This document shows, in pieces, positions 1 through 12,069 of a DNA stretch of 32,857 nt; positions within the stretch are counted from its first letter, which is position 1; each line of letters begins with the position of its first letter. The stretch covers positions 1-32,857 of the forward strand of contig JADNRV010000456.1 in assembly GCA_015499995.1 (NCBI GenBank), given 5' to 3'. A program made the position numbers and the translations under genes. Source of the DNA: Flammula alnicola. Its lineage: Eukaryota; Basidiomycota; Agaricomycetes; Agaricales; Strophariaceae. The notes under the pieces are model-generated. The model searched no databases, was not told the origin of the DNA, and saw only the letters and a list, made by a program, of their open reading frames with translations.

Positions 1-170
1 AAGTCTGTTTCATTTGGTTGGGTTACTTACACAGTCACACTGGATTGTGATGCCAGCGGTCATTGGCAGATCTGTCGCCGAACTCGCGCGACCTAGTCCA
101 CTTCTCACCCACCTCAGTTTGTTTCATTTTTTGCGCGGTATGACAACTGTTCGCCGGGGTTTCATTCGGT

Positions 171-178
171 TATAAAAG
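171..178 (+). promoter_or_regulatory. TATA box of the aldo/keto reductase gene
   Basis: The sequence TATAAAAG lies 54-61 bases before the ATG at 233, a usual spacing for a fungal core promoter. The ATG is preceded by AAAC, a good translation-start context with A at -3. Nothing else in the upstream 170 bases was recognised. Confidence 0.6.
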
Positions 179-232
179 GGTCACGAATTCCAGCGCGATA
201 GGAGACTCAGACAACCACCGACGCGCACAAAC

Positions 233-1799
233 ATGACAAGTCCCTCTGCTCGTGAAACTTTTCGCTTAGGACCATTCGTTACACCAAGAATCTGGATTGG
301 CTTGTGGCAACTCTCGAGCAATGCTTGGGGCAGTGCTTCTGTCAGCAAGATTCGCGATGGAATGGCTCGTCACGTTGAGATGGGGTATACGGCTTTCGGT
401 GCGTACATCTGCGTCCATTCTGGATCCTCGTCGTCGTCGATGCTTAACATTGCCAACCCAACAGACATGGTGTGTATGATCACTCGCCGATCTGAAGACA
501 TGGCTAACTGTTACCTTGCCTTGTATATAATATATCAGGGTAAACACAAGGCCCCGGATCTTTTCTCCTCATGCTCATGACTTTTTTCTACTATTTTAGC
601 CGATCATTATGGGAGTGCAGAGATCCTCTTTGTGAGTCTGTTCTTAATCTGCGAAGGGAATACGTCGAACTGAGAAGCCATTCGATTAGGGACAATTTCG
701 AGAATCGTTCGCATCCGCGGAACAGATAGTCGGTGCGACGAAGTGGTGTGTTTTCAAACGCGTAAACCCTTCCAAGTCTGTCGTACAGGCTGTTATCCAC
801 GAGCGCATGGAGCGCATGAGAAGCAAACGCGTTGATTTACTGCAGGTACGTAAGCTTTGCATGCGAAACATACACGCTCTGAGAAAGGCACACAGTTCCA
901 CTGGCAAGACTATTCGGACAAAGGTTATATCACAGCTTTGAACCACCTATTAGATTTAAAGAACGACGGCGTTATCTCTGCGATTGGCCTGTGCAACTTT
1001 GACACGATCAGGACAGACGAGATTTGCACCGAGCTCGGCCCTGGAGCCGTTGTATCAAACCAAGTCCAGGTATAACTTTGATTATCAGACTTGACGTAAC
1101 GACTCACCTTTAATTCCACATGCAGTTCTCATTAATAGACACTAGGCCCCTCCATGGGATGGCCGACGTCTGTGAGAAACATGGGCTAAAATTGCTCACT
1201 TATGGTACTCTAGTACGTGACGAATGGCACGTTCTTGTATCGTCCAATCTTTGAACGATGTGACAACGCAGTGCGGTGGCTTCTTGGCCGACAAGTGGTT
1301 GGGGTGTCCAGAGCCCGATCCTTATTCAGGGAATCTCACGCCTTCCCAGAGAAAGGTAAGATCGCGACGATTTCTGTATTATTTTGCTTTCATCGCTTAT
1401 CATTTCTCGTCCACCTTTCAAGTATCTGGATATGATCGTCAAAGCATGGGGCTCATGGGAACTATTCCAAAACCTCCTCGCCGTTTTACGCACGATAGGC
1501 AATCGCCACGGTAAAAGCATCGCGAATATTGCTACCAGGTGGGTGTTGGATCATCCATTTGTAGGGGCTGTAATTATTGGTACGCTCCTATGTTTGTGGT
1601 TCTGGGGTCTAGAGCTTCATATGATCTCGTTTAAACAGGAGCACGACTAGGTCTCTCCGAGCATCCAGATGATAATCAGCAAGTCTTCGGCTTTCGTTTG
1701 ACCCAACAGGACAATGACGCCATCGAGGCCGTACTCGATCGCTCCAACGGCCGTACTATTATCACATCAATAGGCGATTGTGGGGCAGAATATCGGTAG
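233..1799 (+). CDS. Aldo/keto reductase, NADP(H)-dependent, eight exons
   Basis: Spliced model: 233-398, 600-631, 690-845, 896-1069, 1126-1212, 1272-1355, 1423-1579, 1639-1799. All introns are GT..AG, most 50-70 nt, and the frame is kept throughout, giving 338 residues, normal for a soluble TIM-barrel aldo/keto reductase. Family marks: ADHYGSAE at 56-63 with the catalytic Tyr59, ATKWC with catalytic Lys84, FHWQDYSDKG with catalytic His120, and ISAIGLCNFD at 145-154. Such enzymes reduce carbonyls or oxidise alcohols with NADPH; the substrate cannot be told from sequence. Oddity: relatives read FDMADHY here, whereas this model reads FADHY, so the catalytic Asp of the Asp-Tyr-Lys-His tetrad is absent unless a tiny exon lies in the 201-nt first intron (see findings). 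It may be intact with a microexon, or a recently impaired gene. No neighbouring pathway partner was recognised. Confidence 0.85.
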
Positions 1800-4700
1800 T
1801 GCGCGAATCTATTAGTGTAGAGATTAGGCAATTGCTTTTGAGCTGGATCCTCATAATTCTATGAATTCGATTGGAAGCATAAGCCCGTGAGCTAAAAAAG
1901 CGCGCGCTCTCAAGAAACCTGGCATATTGCAGCTCACATCTGAGAAACCCTCACATCAACTATGTGAACGACGTATTCTCGACGCTTAACCCGTAATTCT
2001 TATTTAAACAAAGAATTATATATGTTAGAAGTCCTTTGATTCTTCATTACTATTTGTGCTGATCAGAAAAGGCATCGTTCCCGCTTCGAATGAATGATTT
2101 GAACTAGTTGAAGGAGTAAGCATGTCCCCTTCGCAGTGTGAGGCATCTGGTAATGTCGAAATTCTATGAATATATTGATCAAAGAGCCAAAGAAGACATA
2201 ACGGCATCCACACTTCCAGGGTTCTAGAATCAATGAACAATCTTCGTATAAGGTCGGTAGTTATACTCAAAATCGCAGTTGAACGTTTTCTCGCCCCAAG
2301 AGCGCCATTCCCGGGCCGGCAGAACAATGTGCCCTGCATCTAATCTACTTGCTTTAAATTAGAAAATGCTTCTGAGCATCATACACGCAATTCAAACGGT
2401 TCTCTTTTCAATCACGGCGGAGTGGGTAACAATATGGGAAATATGTCAATTTGTGCCATGATACCTTGCGGCTTCGAGCAGAACGGCTGAACATCGCACG
2501 CAGCTCTCCCTGAATTCTAAGGCAATCTCTTCCGTACACCTCAGAACATTCAGTTAGAAGTACGCAAATACGAAATTCTGCATCGCCTCTGGCCAGCCAA
2601 GAATCTGGCGAGCTCACAGAACATCGTGACCATTGTAAAATACGGATCGGAACTTATCAGTGTGCTGAGTGCTCGGTCCTTCGCGAGATAAGAGGTTAGT
2701 GTTGATGATCCACGCGATAAACGAAGACGAGCAGAAGGCAGACGTTACGAGCAGTATGTACCAAGATTTCAGTGAGATGGAATTGAGATTCAAGAACTGA
2801 ATCTGATTTGTTGCCTGTGTGGATGATGTGGTTTGAATGCCTCGACAGATGTTTAATTACCGGATACTCTATCGGGACTTTGAACCCTGCAGGGCGGTAG
2901 AGCAAAGTTTAACTCCGGCCTTGTGATTCGTGAAAGGCCCTTGCGACTCTTCCACCTAGGGGCGCTTCTCCAACCAGTGTGAATTGGATAGCTTCAGAAG
3001 TGGCGGTATCCAGTCCGGTTCATGGCGACACCCATCCTCCAGTTTTATTTCCATTGGTTTGATATGCTAAATGCAATTGCTTACCCGAGCAACTCTCTTA
3101 AATCAAAGCTTTATGCAATTTGTCCAAAATATGTCTTTTGGTGCCGTGCTATTTTTGAGGATGTCGGGGATCAAATTGCTTTGCGCCCGCTCTTGGCCCG
3201 CTCGGAGATTTCCAGATGAAAACAAGCACAATGACAATGTAAGAGTCACTTGTCGAGACCCAAAAGACCTAAGAGTCCATTGAATTTTTAACGAGAATCA
3301 CGCGCCATGTACATCGACCACCCATCATGCATGTATTCATATCCAGCCGCTTCGAAGGCGCCTATCTCTTCCAACGGGGTCTCAACAATAGGACGCTTCA
3401 GCATAAGGACCAACTACGAATCACTCGAAGCTTAAGAAATGTATATACGTATTGAAATAAGTAGTATGTTTATTTCTCCCACTCACTAACATCAATGACA
3501 AGACTCTTGTATGGCGCAACTCCACGGTACAATTGAGAGGATTCGGTACATACTGGCGTCATGCGTGAAACAGTGTATCAGTGGATTGCGCGTCGACGGC
3601 CTGGGGTCCCAGCTCTGACCTAGGCTCAAGAGTACCTTAGGTATTCGAAGCTGGGATAAATTTAAGTCCGTGCGCTTCATAGGCTTAGCTCACGGTGTAG
3701 CTGCTCCAAATCTTGACCCATCCCATCTAAGCATAGGCCATAAATTCACATCAATGACCTCAAGGCTCAACCCTCAACGGTGAACGTCTTATAGACTTGA
3801 ATAACCTTTGCGATGAGAGATTCTCCACCAAATACTGTGGAGTCGGCAGATGGACATAAAGATATATAACTCACGTCCTTACACAAGCGACAGGAAGTAT
3901 ACACATCTTAGACCCGAACCGTTTAGAATAGTAATAGGCAGCGAGAGATATACATTTTGAAGGAAAGTATACGTGATAGATGCCGGAATTTCATTCTGTA
4001 AATCCGATGCATCAGGACGAAGGATAAAGAAGGTTAGAATACATGAGGTCAACAGGAGTGCTTGCCTGCTCCTTGAGGCGGTGGATTCAACTAGATAAAT
4101 TGACACCTTATTAAGGCAGCTTTTATCTGAAGAGTTCAGATATAGGACGCAGTAATAACGAGAAAAAATCAAGATACAGAAAAAAGCACAAATAGGAAAG
4201 CCCACGAAAATGAGTGAATCACCATGGGGTGAACTTCTACATTATGACGAAATGTAAAAGCATGGATGACGCTGTGGACTTTGAGAGAACCTAGACAGGC
4301 ACAAGTCGTCATCGGCTGAGGAACCACTGCAATGGGGAATGAGACAAACCCAACGTTGTTCGCTCTCCAAAGTTCGGTCAAAACCGAAACAAGCTAAGAA
4401 ATACCCGGGGTTTGAGATGCAGGAAATCAATTGACTCGCCCTCGTATAAGTATATGCGAGAGATGCAGCCCATCAAACTGTGCGCTTGGACATTGCTTGG
4501 TTTTAAACAAAGTGAATGTGAGCAAACATCCATTTCTATCGTAGGTAAATCAATGATTCCGTGAGGGAAAGACTGGTGACAAGCTGGGGAGATGTAAACA
4601 CTGTTTCATTCATGGTATGATTGGTGGAGATACACGCTGATGCTGGCGATAACTGAAGCTATGGGGGATCATCCGATGTAGATTATCTCGCCATAAAATT

Positions 4701-7050
4701 AAGAGTAAGAGTAGGAATGGAACGCACACACATCAGGCTGTTGACTCAGGGGGTTAGGAGCACGACATTTGACGTGTATACACAGAATTACGCTCGTTAT
4801 AGCCAACATAACGCCACAATCGAAGGTCCGTTATCGTAGGATGACCTTCGCAAATAGCGATAATTTCAGCCCACTCAAGCCTCCCGACCGTTGAGCTCGG
4901 CAAATCGCCATGGCTTGTACCATGCTTTTGATTGAGATATGGTATTTTGCGGGGGAGGGACTACCTTGGTTGTTCGTAATGTAGGCGCTCAGACGCAAGA
5001 AGCGTCCAGAGGACAGCGATGCTCTAGACACCGGATTTAGCCGTGTTTCCGTGTTGCAAGTCACCTGGTCAAGTTGGTGTAAATGACTTGACCGTCATGA
5101 CATGAGTATCATGCGAAGCGACCTGTAAGCCTTATGCTAACATGCGATCGGCGAGCCTGCTGTTAACGCCCAGTCATGAAAATTAGTTTGATAATTAGTT
5201 GATAGCAATCCTTAAGTGTATTCGGCTTTAGCCAGGAAGTTATACATGTCACTTTCACAACGAATATCCTCAGAGGAAGGTGGTGACGGCATGCGCAGCA
5301 CTTTGGGAAATCAAGGTAATGTACGCGCGAATGAAAGTTGAGGCCGATCGTTTGTCAGAAGTTGTCAGCACGCCAGCCTGAAGTAGGTTATTTCTACAAT
5401 AATGTGAATTGGATGGTATCCAGGAAACGAAAATTCGAAATATGGCGTGAATCGCCCGTCGTTCCACTATTCTGCTGCACTAGAAGTTTCCAATCATAAA
5501 GACAGCGTCGAAGGGGAAGTTCACCGTCGCGGGTAAATCGAGACCGGGGGAAATAGCCTCGCTTCCATATTCCAATGGACGGCTGGTCAGCGGGCATGGG
5601 TTAGGAATTCGCAGACATCGAAAGCTGGCAGAGAGAAGGTCAAGCAATCAGAATAATGGATCGCCTATCAGACACGCTCGCATAAGATACTCGCAGATCG
5701 TTGAAATTGACAACTGAACATCGAACGAGGTTGAAAAATCTCCCCGAAGTACACACATCGCGCAGGGGAAAAGGTTGCCCACCTGCAGCGGCCGCCGAAA
5801 GCTTTTGAGAAGTCGCTTTCGTGGAAAGTAAGAGCCCAGGCGGCAGGGAGAGAAGTACGAAGAGAAAGTCTCCCAAGAATACAAGAATTCCAGTCAGTCA
5901 AACAACTAATCAATTAGAGTAGCTCGCCGTAATATGCGTAGGTATCTTCCCGTAAGATTCTGACGAAATGTTGTCGTCATCCAAGCAGCGAGAGGTAAAG
6001 ACGGGGAGAACACCTTGCTTCGTTCTTCTTGAGAAATGTAGCGTCCGATGTTATATTATGGACGCGAAAGTGTTATGCGCACAATCAATAAGTGATTGTC
6101 GTCCGCTAGCTCTGAAAGCCACAGGCGTGGAATAGTGAGTCTGGTTCGCCGTTCGAAAAAAACAACGTGAAAGATAAGGATCGACTTTCACATCCAGACA
6201 GACTGATTCGCCCAAGTGACTGCAGCGTCCTGTCAGTATAAGATACCGTTCTACGCTGTTGCACAGTCAATGGACTATCGCTCCCAACCTGCGTGAAACT
6301 ACGCATCATCAATATATCCGGAATTTGGGTCATGTCCCTGTCGATGAAGAGTGCATAAATATTCACCACAGGTTCGGTAAAAAAAATACAGCCGTCGAGT
6401 AAGAGGAATTACTTCGTTCATGTATGGTTTCCACATCCTTGAGGTACTCTGTATGTACACAAATAAGTCGGGCGTGAAAAAGCAAGGGACCCGAACCAAC
6501 GCTTGACAGTTCGCCAATACAGCGTCAGCTCGATTTCGTAGAGCGGAATTTTTTATCGAGGTGGGTGGTTCTTGGGATCAGCAAAGAACGAAGTCTTCCC
6601 GCAAAAATATACGATATTATACGAATGGCCAGACAATCATCGATACGTCTTTATTGAGCAAACGTGGAGAAAGAGGTTCCTGGGGGGGAAATATCAGCGA
6701 GAATACATATAAACGTAACCCACTGGCATCGTAAATGAAGCTCACTTACATCTATTTCTACCTGTGCGTTCCGATCTGAAGAATATTTTGCGCTGTCAGT
6801 TTTTATTTCAATCCCGTGGGCAATGGCATGCCCTCATGAAGGTAGAAGTACGGCGAGGTCTCGATGACCGGCGTGAAATGAAAGCCAAATGCGACTGGCC
6901 TTATCACCTGCCCACAGATTCTCGGCGCGCATAGTCCCCACCAGAACACATTTTACTATATGTGCTTTTGCTAAATGGGTGAATTGGAGCACAGGATGGA
7001 GGCATGGCTGGTAATATATTTCCAGAAGAGACCGCTCTCAATCCTTTGGT
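1800..7050. other. Long stretch without a confident gene
   Basis: Open frames here are short (under about 110 codons) on both strands and match no family I recognise. Protein-like pieces lie mainly on the minus strand around 5270-5600, 5640-5910 and 6100-6520. An intron-rich or decayed minus-strand gene is therefore possible, but I could not assemble a consistent splice chain. I saw no long tandem repeat, terminal inverted repeat, tRNA or rRNA. Confidence 0.4.
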
Positions 7051-7051
7051 G

Positions 7052-7470
7052 GCTTGGGACGATTGGATGAAGGCAAATGTCAGGAACGGTATATGCATGG
7101 TGAGAGAGAAAGCAGGCAGCACCTTGTGGGTTTTCGCTCCGCAACGCTGTGGTCATGCGTTGAGATGCCGGTGGTGCTTCACTAGACCTTCTGCAGTTCT
7201 GCGAAATAGACACGCGTTCACTAAAGTCGATTTTGGAACTACAGTCTATGAATATAGGTACGTCACTCACCATTTGTGTATGACTGCGCATTCGAGCACG
7301 TCACGAATAAGGACGTTATCCATCCGCGCTTCAGGAATATTACTGGGATCGGCGAGAGCCAGTATATCTATGCTATCCGAGGAGGTAGGGCGACAATGAC
7401 CTGCTACGCATGGTCGGGGTGATTGTGTGGTTGTCCGGGGTATATTCCAAGTAGCAACCTTGGCGCCACC
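7052..7470 (-). CDS. Possible intron-split coding segment, unknown product
   Basis: On the minus strand a frame open from 7470 to 7271 reads as ordinary protein, with acidic and polar residues such as SSDSIDILALADPSNIPEAR followed by MDNVLIRDVLECAVIHK. It ends at a consensus donor, GTGAGT. Splicing out 7188-7270 and 7053-7122, both with GT and AG ends, keeps the frame into further segments at 7123-7187 and below 7052. The donors are good, but the first acceptor is one of several possible. No family was recognised, no start or stop was fixed, and a different frame stays open unspliced over 106 codons. Chance remains a real alternative. Confidence 0.22.
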
Positions 7471-7474
7471 TTAT

Positions 7475-8728
7475 CTTTACGCTCTGCTCTTCATGAGCCC
7501 CAATTCGTGACAGGGTGAATGAACAAAACAGTGTAGTAATTATCTAGCGACTATCCGCTGTGATCGCGTTCGCTTTTTGGAAACCTGATAGCAGAGGGTC
7601 GAGACAAGGAAATCCACCTCAAATTTAGGGAAATTTGATAGAGAAAAGATGAAAAGAACCTGTAGGCTATTTCCTTCCACTTCGAATTCGAGGGCGAGCA
7701 ACGAGATACAATAGAAAAACCACAAAGTGAGTAACTCACACCAGGCCGAGGATTGTGTTGGATTATGATACGAGTCCTGGAGGGTTTATGTGCGCCGTCA
7801 GTCCACAGTGACGGATTTAGGGATGTCGAACATAAGGATGTGCAGAAACAGAAAAGGCTAAGCTTTACGAACGCAGAGATTTTGTCAGAGTAGGCATATG
7901 CTCTGTGCGCAAAGGCGAAAAGATATCGTAAAAGCCCGCGTTTTCAACAAGGACAAAAACAATGGATTATTCACGTTAACGGACAGACAATTAGCCAAAG
8001 AATCAGAAGGAAAGCAAGAGAAAAAAGTTGCGCAGTTGATCAACAGTTGATGGTCGCGCAAGGACAGATTCCAGAGCACTCAGTGGCATACCAAATGGCA
8101 GAAAGGGAGGAAAGGACCAAAAAAAAAACAACAGAGAAGACATCGATCACATGACGCTGCCAGAGTCGAAGTCTGTGCTATGCTGAACTTCAACTTATCG
8201 TAACCACTAGTATGCTTGTGCGAACAGATCCATCAACAAGAGAGCAGCGGAGTCACTCCAGGCGTCTCGTCGTGCCCGCGGAACCGGGGCAGGGGCTCCA
8301 TTGGCGGCTCCTCGTCATCGCATTCGGTGCTTATGGATAATTAGCCGCCGAGGTCTCTGTTGGCGAACGTCGGAAAAGCCTGCGAATGTGACGGAGACCG
8401 GTACGTTATTGGATTTGGCTGATGAAATGTGTTTCTGAACTCCAATGTGTCAGGCGGCGCTGTGCTTACCAGGAAGGTCGAACCAGGCAACGTTGGCGCG
8501 ACTACCGCAATTACCTCAGTCACGGCACAGCCATTTCCTTCTTCGCCTACCCACATTCATCGTAACAACCAATCTTTTCCATATTTTCTGGAGACTACTA
8601 TTCCTCGACAAACTAACGCTGATGCTTTCTGGCTCCCGCCCAAACCGCCAATATTCCATTGCTGAGATCGTCGCTCACCTTCGGCCCCCAGCCCTCACTT
8701 CAAGTTCAACCCCCCTACGCATATTAAC
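7475..8728. other. Non-coding or unassigned stretch
   Basis: Only short frames are present in both directions and none is recognised. The base composition shifts near 8280-8340 to a more GC-rich sequence that continues into the pyrimidine-rich region upstream of the RPN6 relic. Confidence 0.35.
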
Positions 8729-9969
8729 GTGAGAAGCTGTAATGGATCTGGCGTAGCAGCAGAATACTGTGTCCTCCATAGCTTCCCCACCATCTCAGCC
8801 GTTTACAACCTCTTCTCTCAAAGTAGCTCACCGTGTTCCACGCACATCACCACCTACGTACCCCATCGAAGCTTCAACGTTAACGTTCAACGTCCGTTAC
8901 CCCCGATCTTGGCCACCCACAAGGTTAACCGGTCCCGTGCTGGATCCATCGACGATAGGGTTCTTTATTTACCCCGACTCCCCCTTCAACTCAAACACGC
9001 TAGCCATTTGTCCGCAGCTTGCGCGTACGATTGCCCTCAATCCATCTCCGAGTCGGTTTACCCTACGCATTCCACTTCTTGGATACCCACAGGTTCCATT
9101 GGGGAGCGTTCTAGGTATACGAGAGACGAAGAACGAACAGGAGACAGGCTCGGCTTTCGCGCTGCCACCCTGATTCCATTTCCTCATCATGCATTCGACC
9201 ACGACTTTCTCCCCAACCCCGCCGTTCTCCTTTCCTGCAGTTTACCCACCTTTTCGGATCTTGATTATATACCGTCTTCGGGGGAGATAACTACATGCTC
9301 AGCTGCGGCGGCGACTCAGGAAAAAGGTGAGCCCTGTTTCTGTTATATTTTTTCCGATTTTTCTCTCCTTCCATCGTTTCCCATACTAATCATTCAACCC
9401 TTCCCTTCGTGTGCCGTTGCTGGACGGTCGTGTGCTCGATAGGCCCTTGATAACCTGTGTTATATTTATTAACATCGAAAGCGCTCCATGGGGTTCATCT
9501 CCAAATCTCACGCCTGCCACATGCTCCTTGAGGTCGCCGTGACGCGCTTCGCTTTTTTCCTATTTTGCTTTATATTCCTTCACCACCTTTTCTTCCTACG
9601 CACGTTGGCCGAACGTGTTTCCTTGGTGCTGATAAGCTTTTCTCTTTGCAGGAAACTCCCATGAGGTGGGGTTGGTTGGTTCGGCGAGTGCGAATGGGGT
9701 GCGCTGCGCAGGTGTGTATTTTCTTCTTATCCCACTTCTGTTCTGTTCTGTTCTGTTCTGTTCTTTATATGTTCCTTGTTTCCTGGTTCGAATATTTGTT
9801 GCCCAGAGATCTTCATGCTCCGTCCGGCCCACCTAAAAATGGGTCGGTTCACTTTGGTCACAAACATACTTTCGAGCTGGTGTGTGTCTTTTGTTTCTTA
9901 CGCGTTTCTTTTCTGTTCGGACTTCTGGTCTTTGACGTATCTCTGTTTTGTCGGAATATTGCTTTACTG
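8729..9969 (+). other. Pyrimidine-rich region upstream of the RPN6 relic
   Basis: The plus strand is rich in C and T runs, as promoters and leaders of well-expressed fungal genes often are. Two frames stay open for 237 codons (8729-9442) and 134 codons (8769-9173), but both give Ser/Pro-rich text of low complexity. Some intron-like borders exist: a GTGAGC donor after 9326, an acceptor ending CTTTGCAG just before 9652, and a CAG|GTGTGT donor near 9711. They can be chained in frame, but the resulting peptide does not resemble the RPN6 N-terminus, so I do not call a gene. Confidence 0.35.
9736..9763 (+). repeat. TTCTG microsatellite
   Basis: Five perfect TTCTG units plus a partial sixth lie in the pyrimidine-rich region upstream of the RPN6 relic, probably inside an intron or leader. 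Confidence 0.85.
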
Positions 9970-10659
9970 ATGGCGGAGGCCGAGACGATATACAAGCAGA
10001 TACTGTCGAATACGACCGATCAGTGATATCAGATCTGCAAAACGGCGAGGACTGAATTTGTAGCTCGATAGCTTCTACGTCGAAGGAGCCGCCTCGCGGA
10101 AATGACCATGTACAGGGCCTTCGTGATCAAGAGGTAGCTCTCCTTAGGCTCGGGGAGCTCTATCGAGATCAGAAGTGCGTGGTTACAATAATCGACTTCT
10201 AAATCTTGCTCATTCGCTGTAGGAATGCACAAGGACTTGCGGATGTTATCACACAATCTCGGGCATTTATGTCGTCGACGGCAAAGGCGAAGACTGCTAA
10301 ACTCAGTACGTATCAAAATGGTTGTATAATACAATTTTTCACTATGGTTTAGTCCGAACATTGCTTGATGATTTCAACTCAATCCCCGGAAGCCAAAATG
10401 TGCAGATGAAGACACCGACGGACAACATCGGGTGGGCCAAGAGCGAGAAGCGGATCTTCCTCAAACACAGTCTCGAGACCCGGCTGGTGGGACTGCAAGT
10501 CGTTCTTTCTTCGACGATATCTACTCGCATTGACCCTCTTCACAGACAACTGGAAACCCAACAATATAAACCCGCTCTAACCCTCATCAATCTCTCCTAA
10601 CCGAATTGAAGCGCCCGGACGACAAGATGAGCCTGACTGAGGTCCATCTACTGGCCTAA
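9970..10659 (+). pseudogene. RPN6: RPN6/PSMD11 (26S proteasome lid subunit), truncated 5' part
   Basis: Exon-like blocks 9970-10022, 10064-10174, 10223-10305 and 10353-10498 join in frame over 41-51 nt GT..AG introns. They read as the N-terminal helical-repeat part of Rpn6: an AEAETIYKQIL start, then LGELYRDQK, FMSSTAKAKTAK, WAKSEKRIFLKHSLETRLVG and QQYKPALTLI. Rpn6 is a lid subunit that clamps lid and base of the proteasome together. Signs of decay follow. The next intron (from 10499) no longer has a frame-preserving acceptor and instead reads through in frame. A one-base loss near 10590 gives a stop at 10598-10600. In the shifted frame TELK and DDKMSLTEVHLL can still be read up to a stop at 10657-10659. 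All later exons, including the PCI domain, are missing. The true 5' end may lie further upstream. A functional copy presumably exists elsewhere. Confidence 0.85.
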
Positions 10660-10840
10660 TTCCAAAGGATTTCAACAGCTTCGTTGCATTCAGGCGTTCC
10701 ATAGGAATTTCGACATTCTGACTTCAGATTCAGATTCCCCGACCTCGAAAACCCCCCCTAGGTATTTCAGATCACCCGAAACCACCCACGGGGAGGGGGT
10801 AAATTAAATAAACAGTTTAATCGTACGAAAAATCAAATAT
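10660..10840. other. Boundary between the RPN6 relic and the repeat field
   Basis: Homology to RPN6 stops abruptly after 10659. The first GGCGTTCC motif appears near 10690, so the breakpoint lies within a few tens of bases. The stretch contains C and G runs near 10750 and 10790 and no gene. Confidence 0.5.
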
Positions 10841-11950
10841 TTGGGCGTTCCGGTACGCCTGCAGAACGTCAATCTAAAAATAATTTGGGCGTTCATGGCG
10901 TTCCCAGCGTCAATCTAAAAATAAAGTAGACGCTCCTGGCGTTCTCGGCCATCATGTCAGGGACCGGTACGCCTATCCGATGCATGATGTCATTGCATCA
11001 AGACGTTCCCGAGGCGTTCCTTGATTCCCTTTGGCGTTCCCGACATGTTCCATAGGCATTCCGTAGGCGTTCTTCTTTGTGGCCTCTGGCGTTCTTGCTG
11101 TCTGGTGGGTACCCTTGGCATTGCGTCATGCACTGGGCGTTCTTCTTTCAGTATTGCGTCATGCACTGGGCGTTCCTCTTTCAGTAGGGCATCTGCCATG
11201 GCGTTCCACTGGCATTCCTGAAGCGTTCCACTGGCATTCTTCTTTTGCCAGTGCCCTAACCCACAGCGTAGCTTTTGGTGGGGTGCGTACCGGGCGTCCC
11301 GGGCATTCCTTCTTTCTTTTGGTAGTGCGTGTACCCATGGCATAGCTTTGGTTGCGTACCGTGCGTGCCATACCATGCGTACCGGGCGTCCCGGGCATTC
11401 CTTCTTTATTTTGGTAGTGCGCATACCCGTGGCATAACTTTGGTTGCATACCGTGTGTGCCGTGCATACCATGCGCACTGGGCGTGCCGGCCATCCCTTC
11501 CCTCTTTTGGTAGTGCACATACCCATGGCATAGCTTTGGTGGAGTGCGTACCATGCGTGCCGTGCGTACCGTGCGTGCCGTGCGTACCGTGCGTGCCGTG
11601 CATCCCTTCTCTCTTTTGCCAGTGCTTGCCAGTGCGCGTACCCGTGGCATAGCTTAGGTAGAGCGCGTGCCATGCATACTGTGCATACCGTGCATGCTGG
11701 GCATCCCTTCTCTTTTTTGCCAGTGCGCTTACTCACAGCATCCTCTGCGCATTCCTGAGGCGTTCCATTGGCATTCCTCTTTTGCCAGCGCCCGTACCTA
11801 CAGCGTCGCTTTTGGTAGGGTGCGCACCGGGCGTCCCGGGCATCCCTTCTCTCTTTTGGTAATGCGCGTACCCATGGCGGTTGCGTACCGGGTGTGCCAG
11901 GCATCCCTTCTTTCTTTTGGAAGTGCACGTACCCATGGCGTACTATCAGT
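10840..11950. repeat. Degenerate minisatellite field (GGCGTTC and GTGCGTACC families)
   Basis: The left part is dominated by GGCGTTC and GGCATTC words spaced 10-30 bases apart. The right part is a longer composite unit built from CTTCTTTCTTTTGGTAGTGC, GTACCCATGGCATAGC and strings of alternating GTGCGTACC and GTGCGTGCC. The 9-base units near 11540-11600 are almost perfect. Because unit lengths are often multiples of three, frames stay open on both strands; the longest is 357 codons on the minus strand (10990-12063). Its product is a low-complexity Ala/Arg/His/Tyr repeat, which I regard as a by-product of the array. Confidence 0.85.
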
Positions 11951-12069
11951 GTTCTGTCCCTTTTACATTCTTCCATTGCCATCCACTGCATCCCTCGGCC
12001 CTCGGACTGTCCCAGTCTCCTTCTCAGTATTATTCCATGGGGTTTCCTGTCAGTCTTGTGCAACTATGG

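Noticed and set aside
8729..9442. 237-codon open frame on the plus strand
   Set aside because: Pyrimidine-rich DNA with few stops; the product is Ser/Pro-rich, has no family features, and is overlapped by another open frame.
10029..10361. 110-codon frame on the minus strand
   Set aside because: It is antisense to the RPN6 exons at 10064-10305, whose plus-strand reading matches a known protein family.
10990..12063. 357-codon open frame on the minus strand
   Set aside because: It lies wholly within the minisatellite field, its product is a monotonous repeat, and other registers on both strands are also open over the same units.
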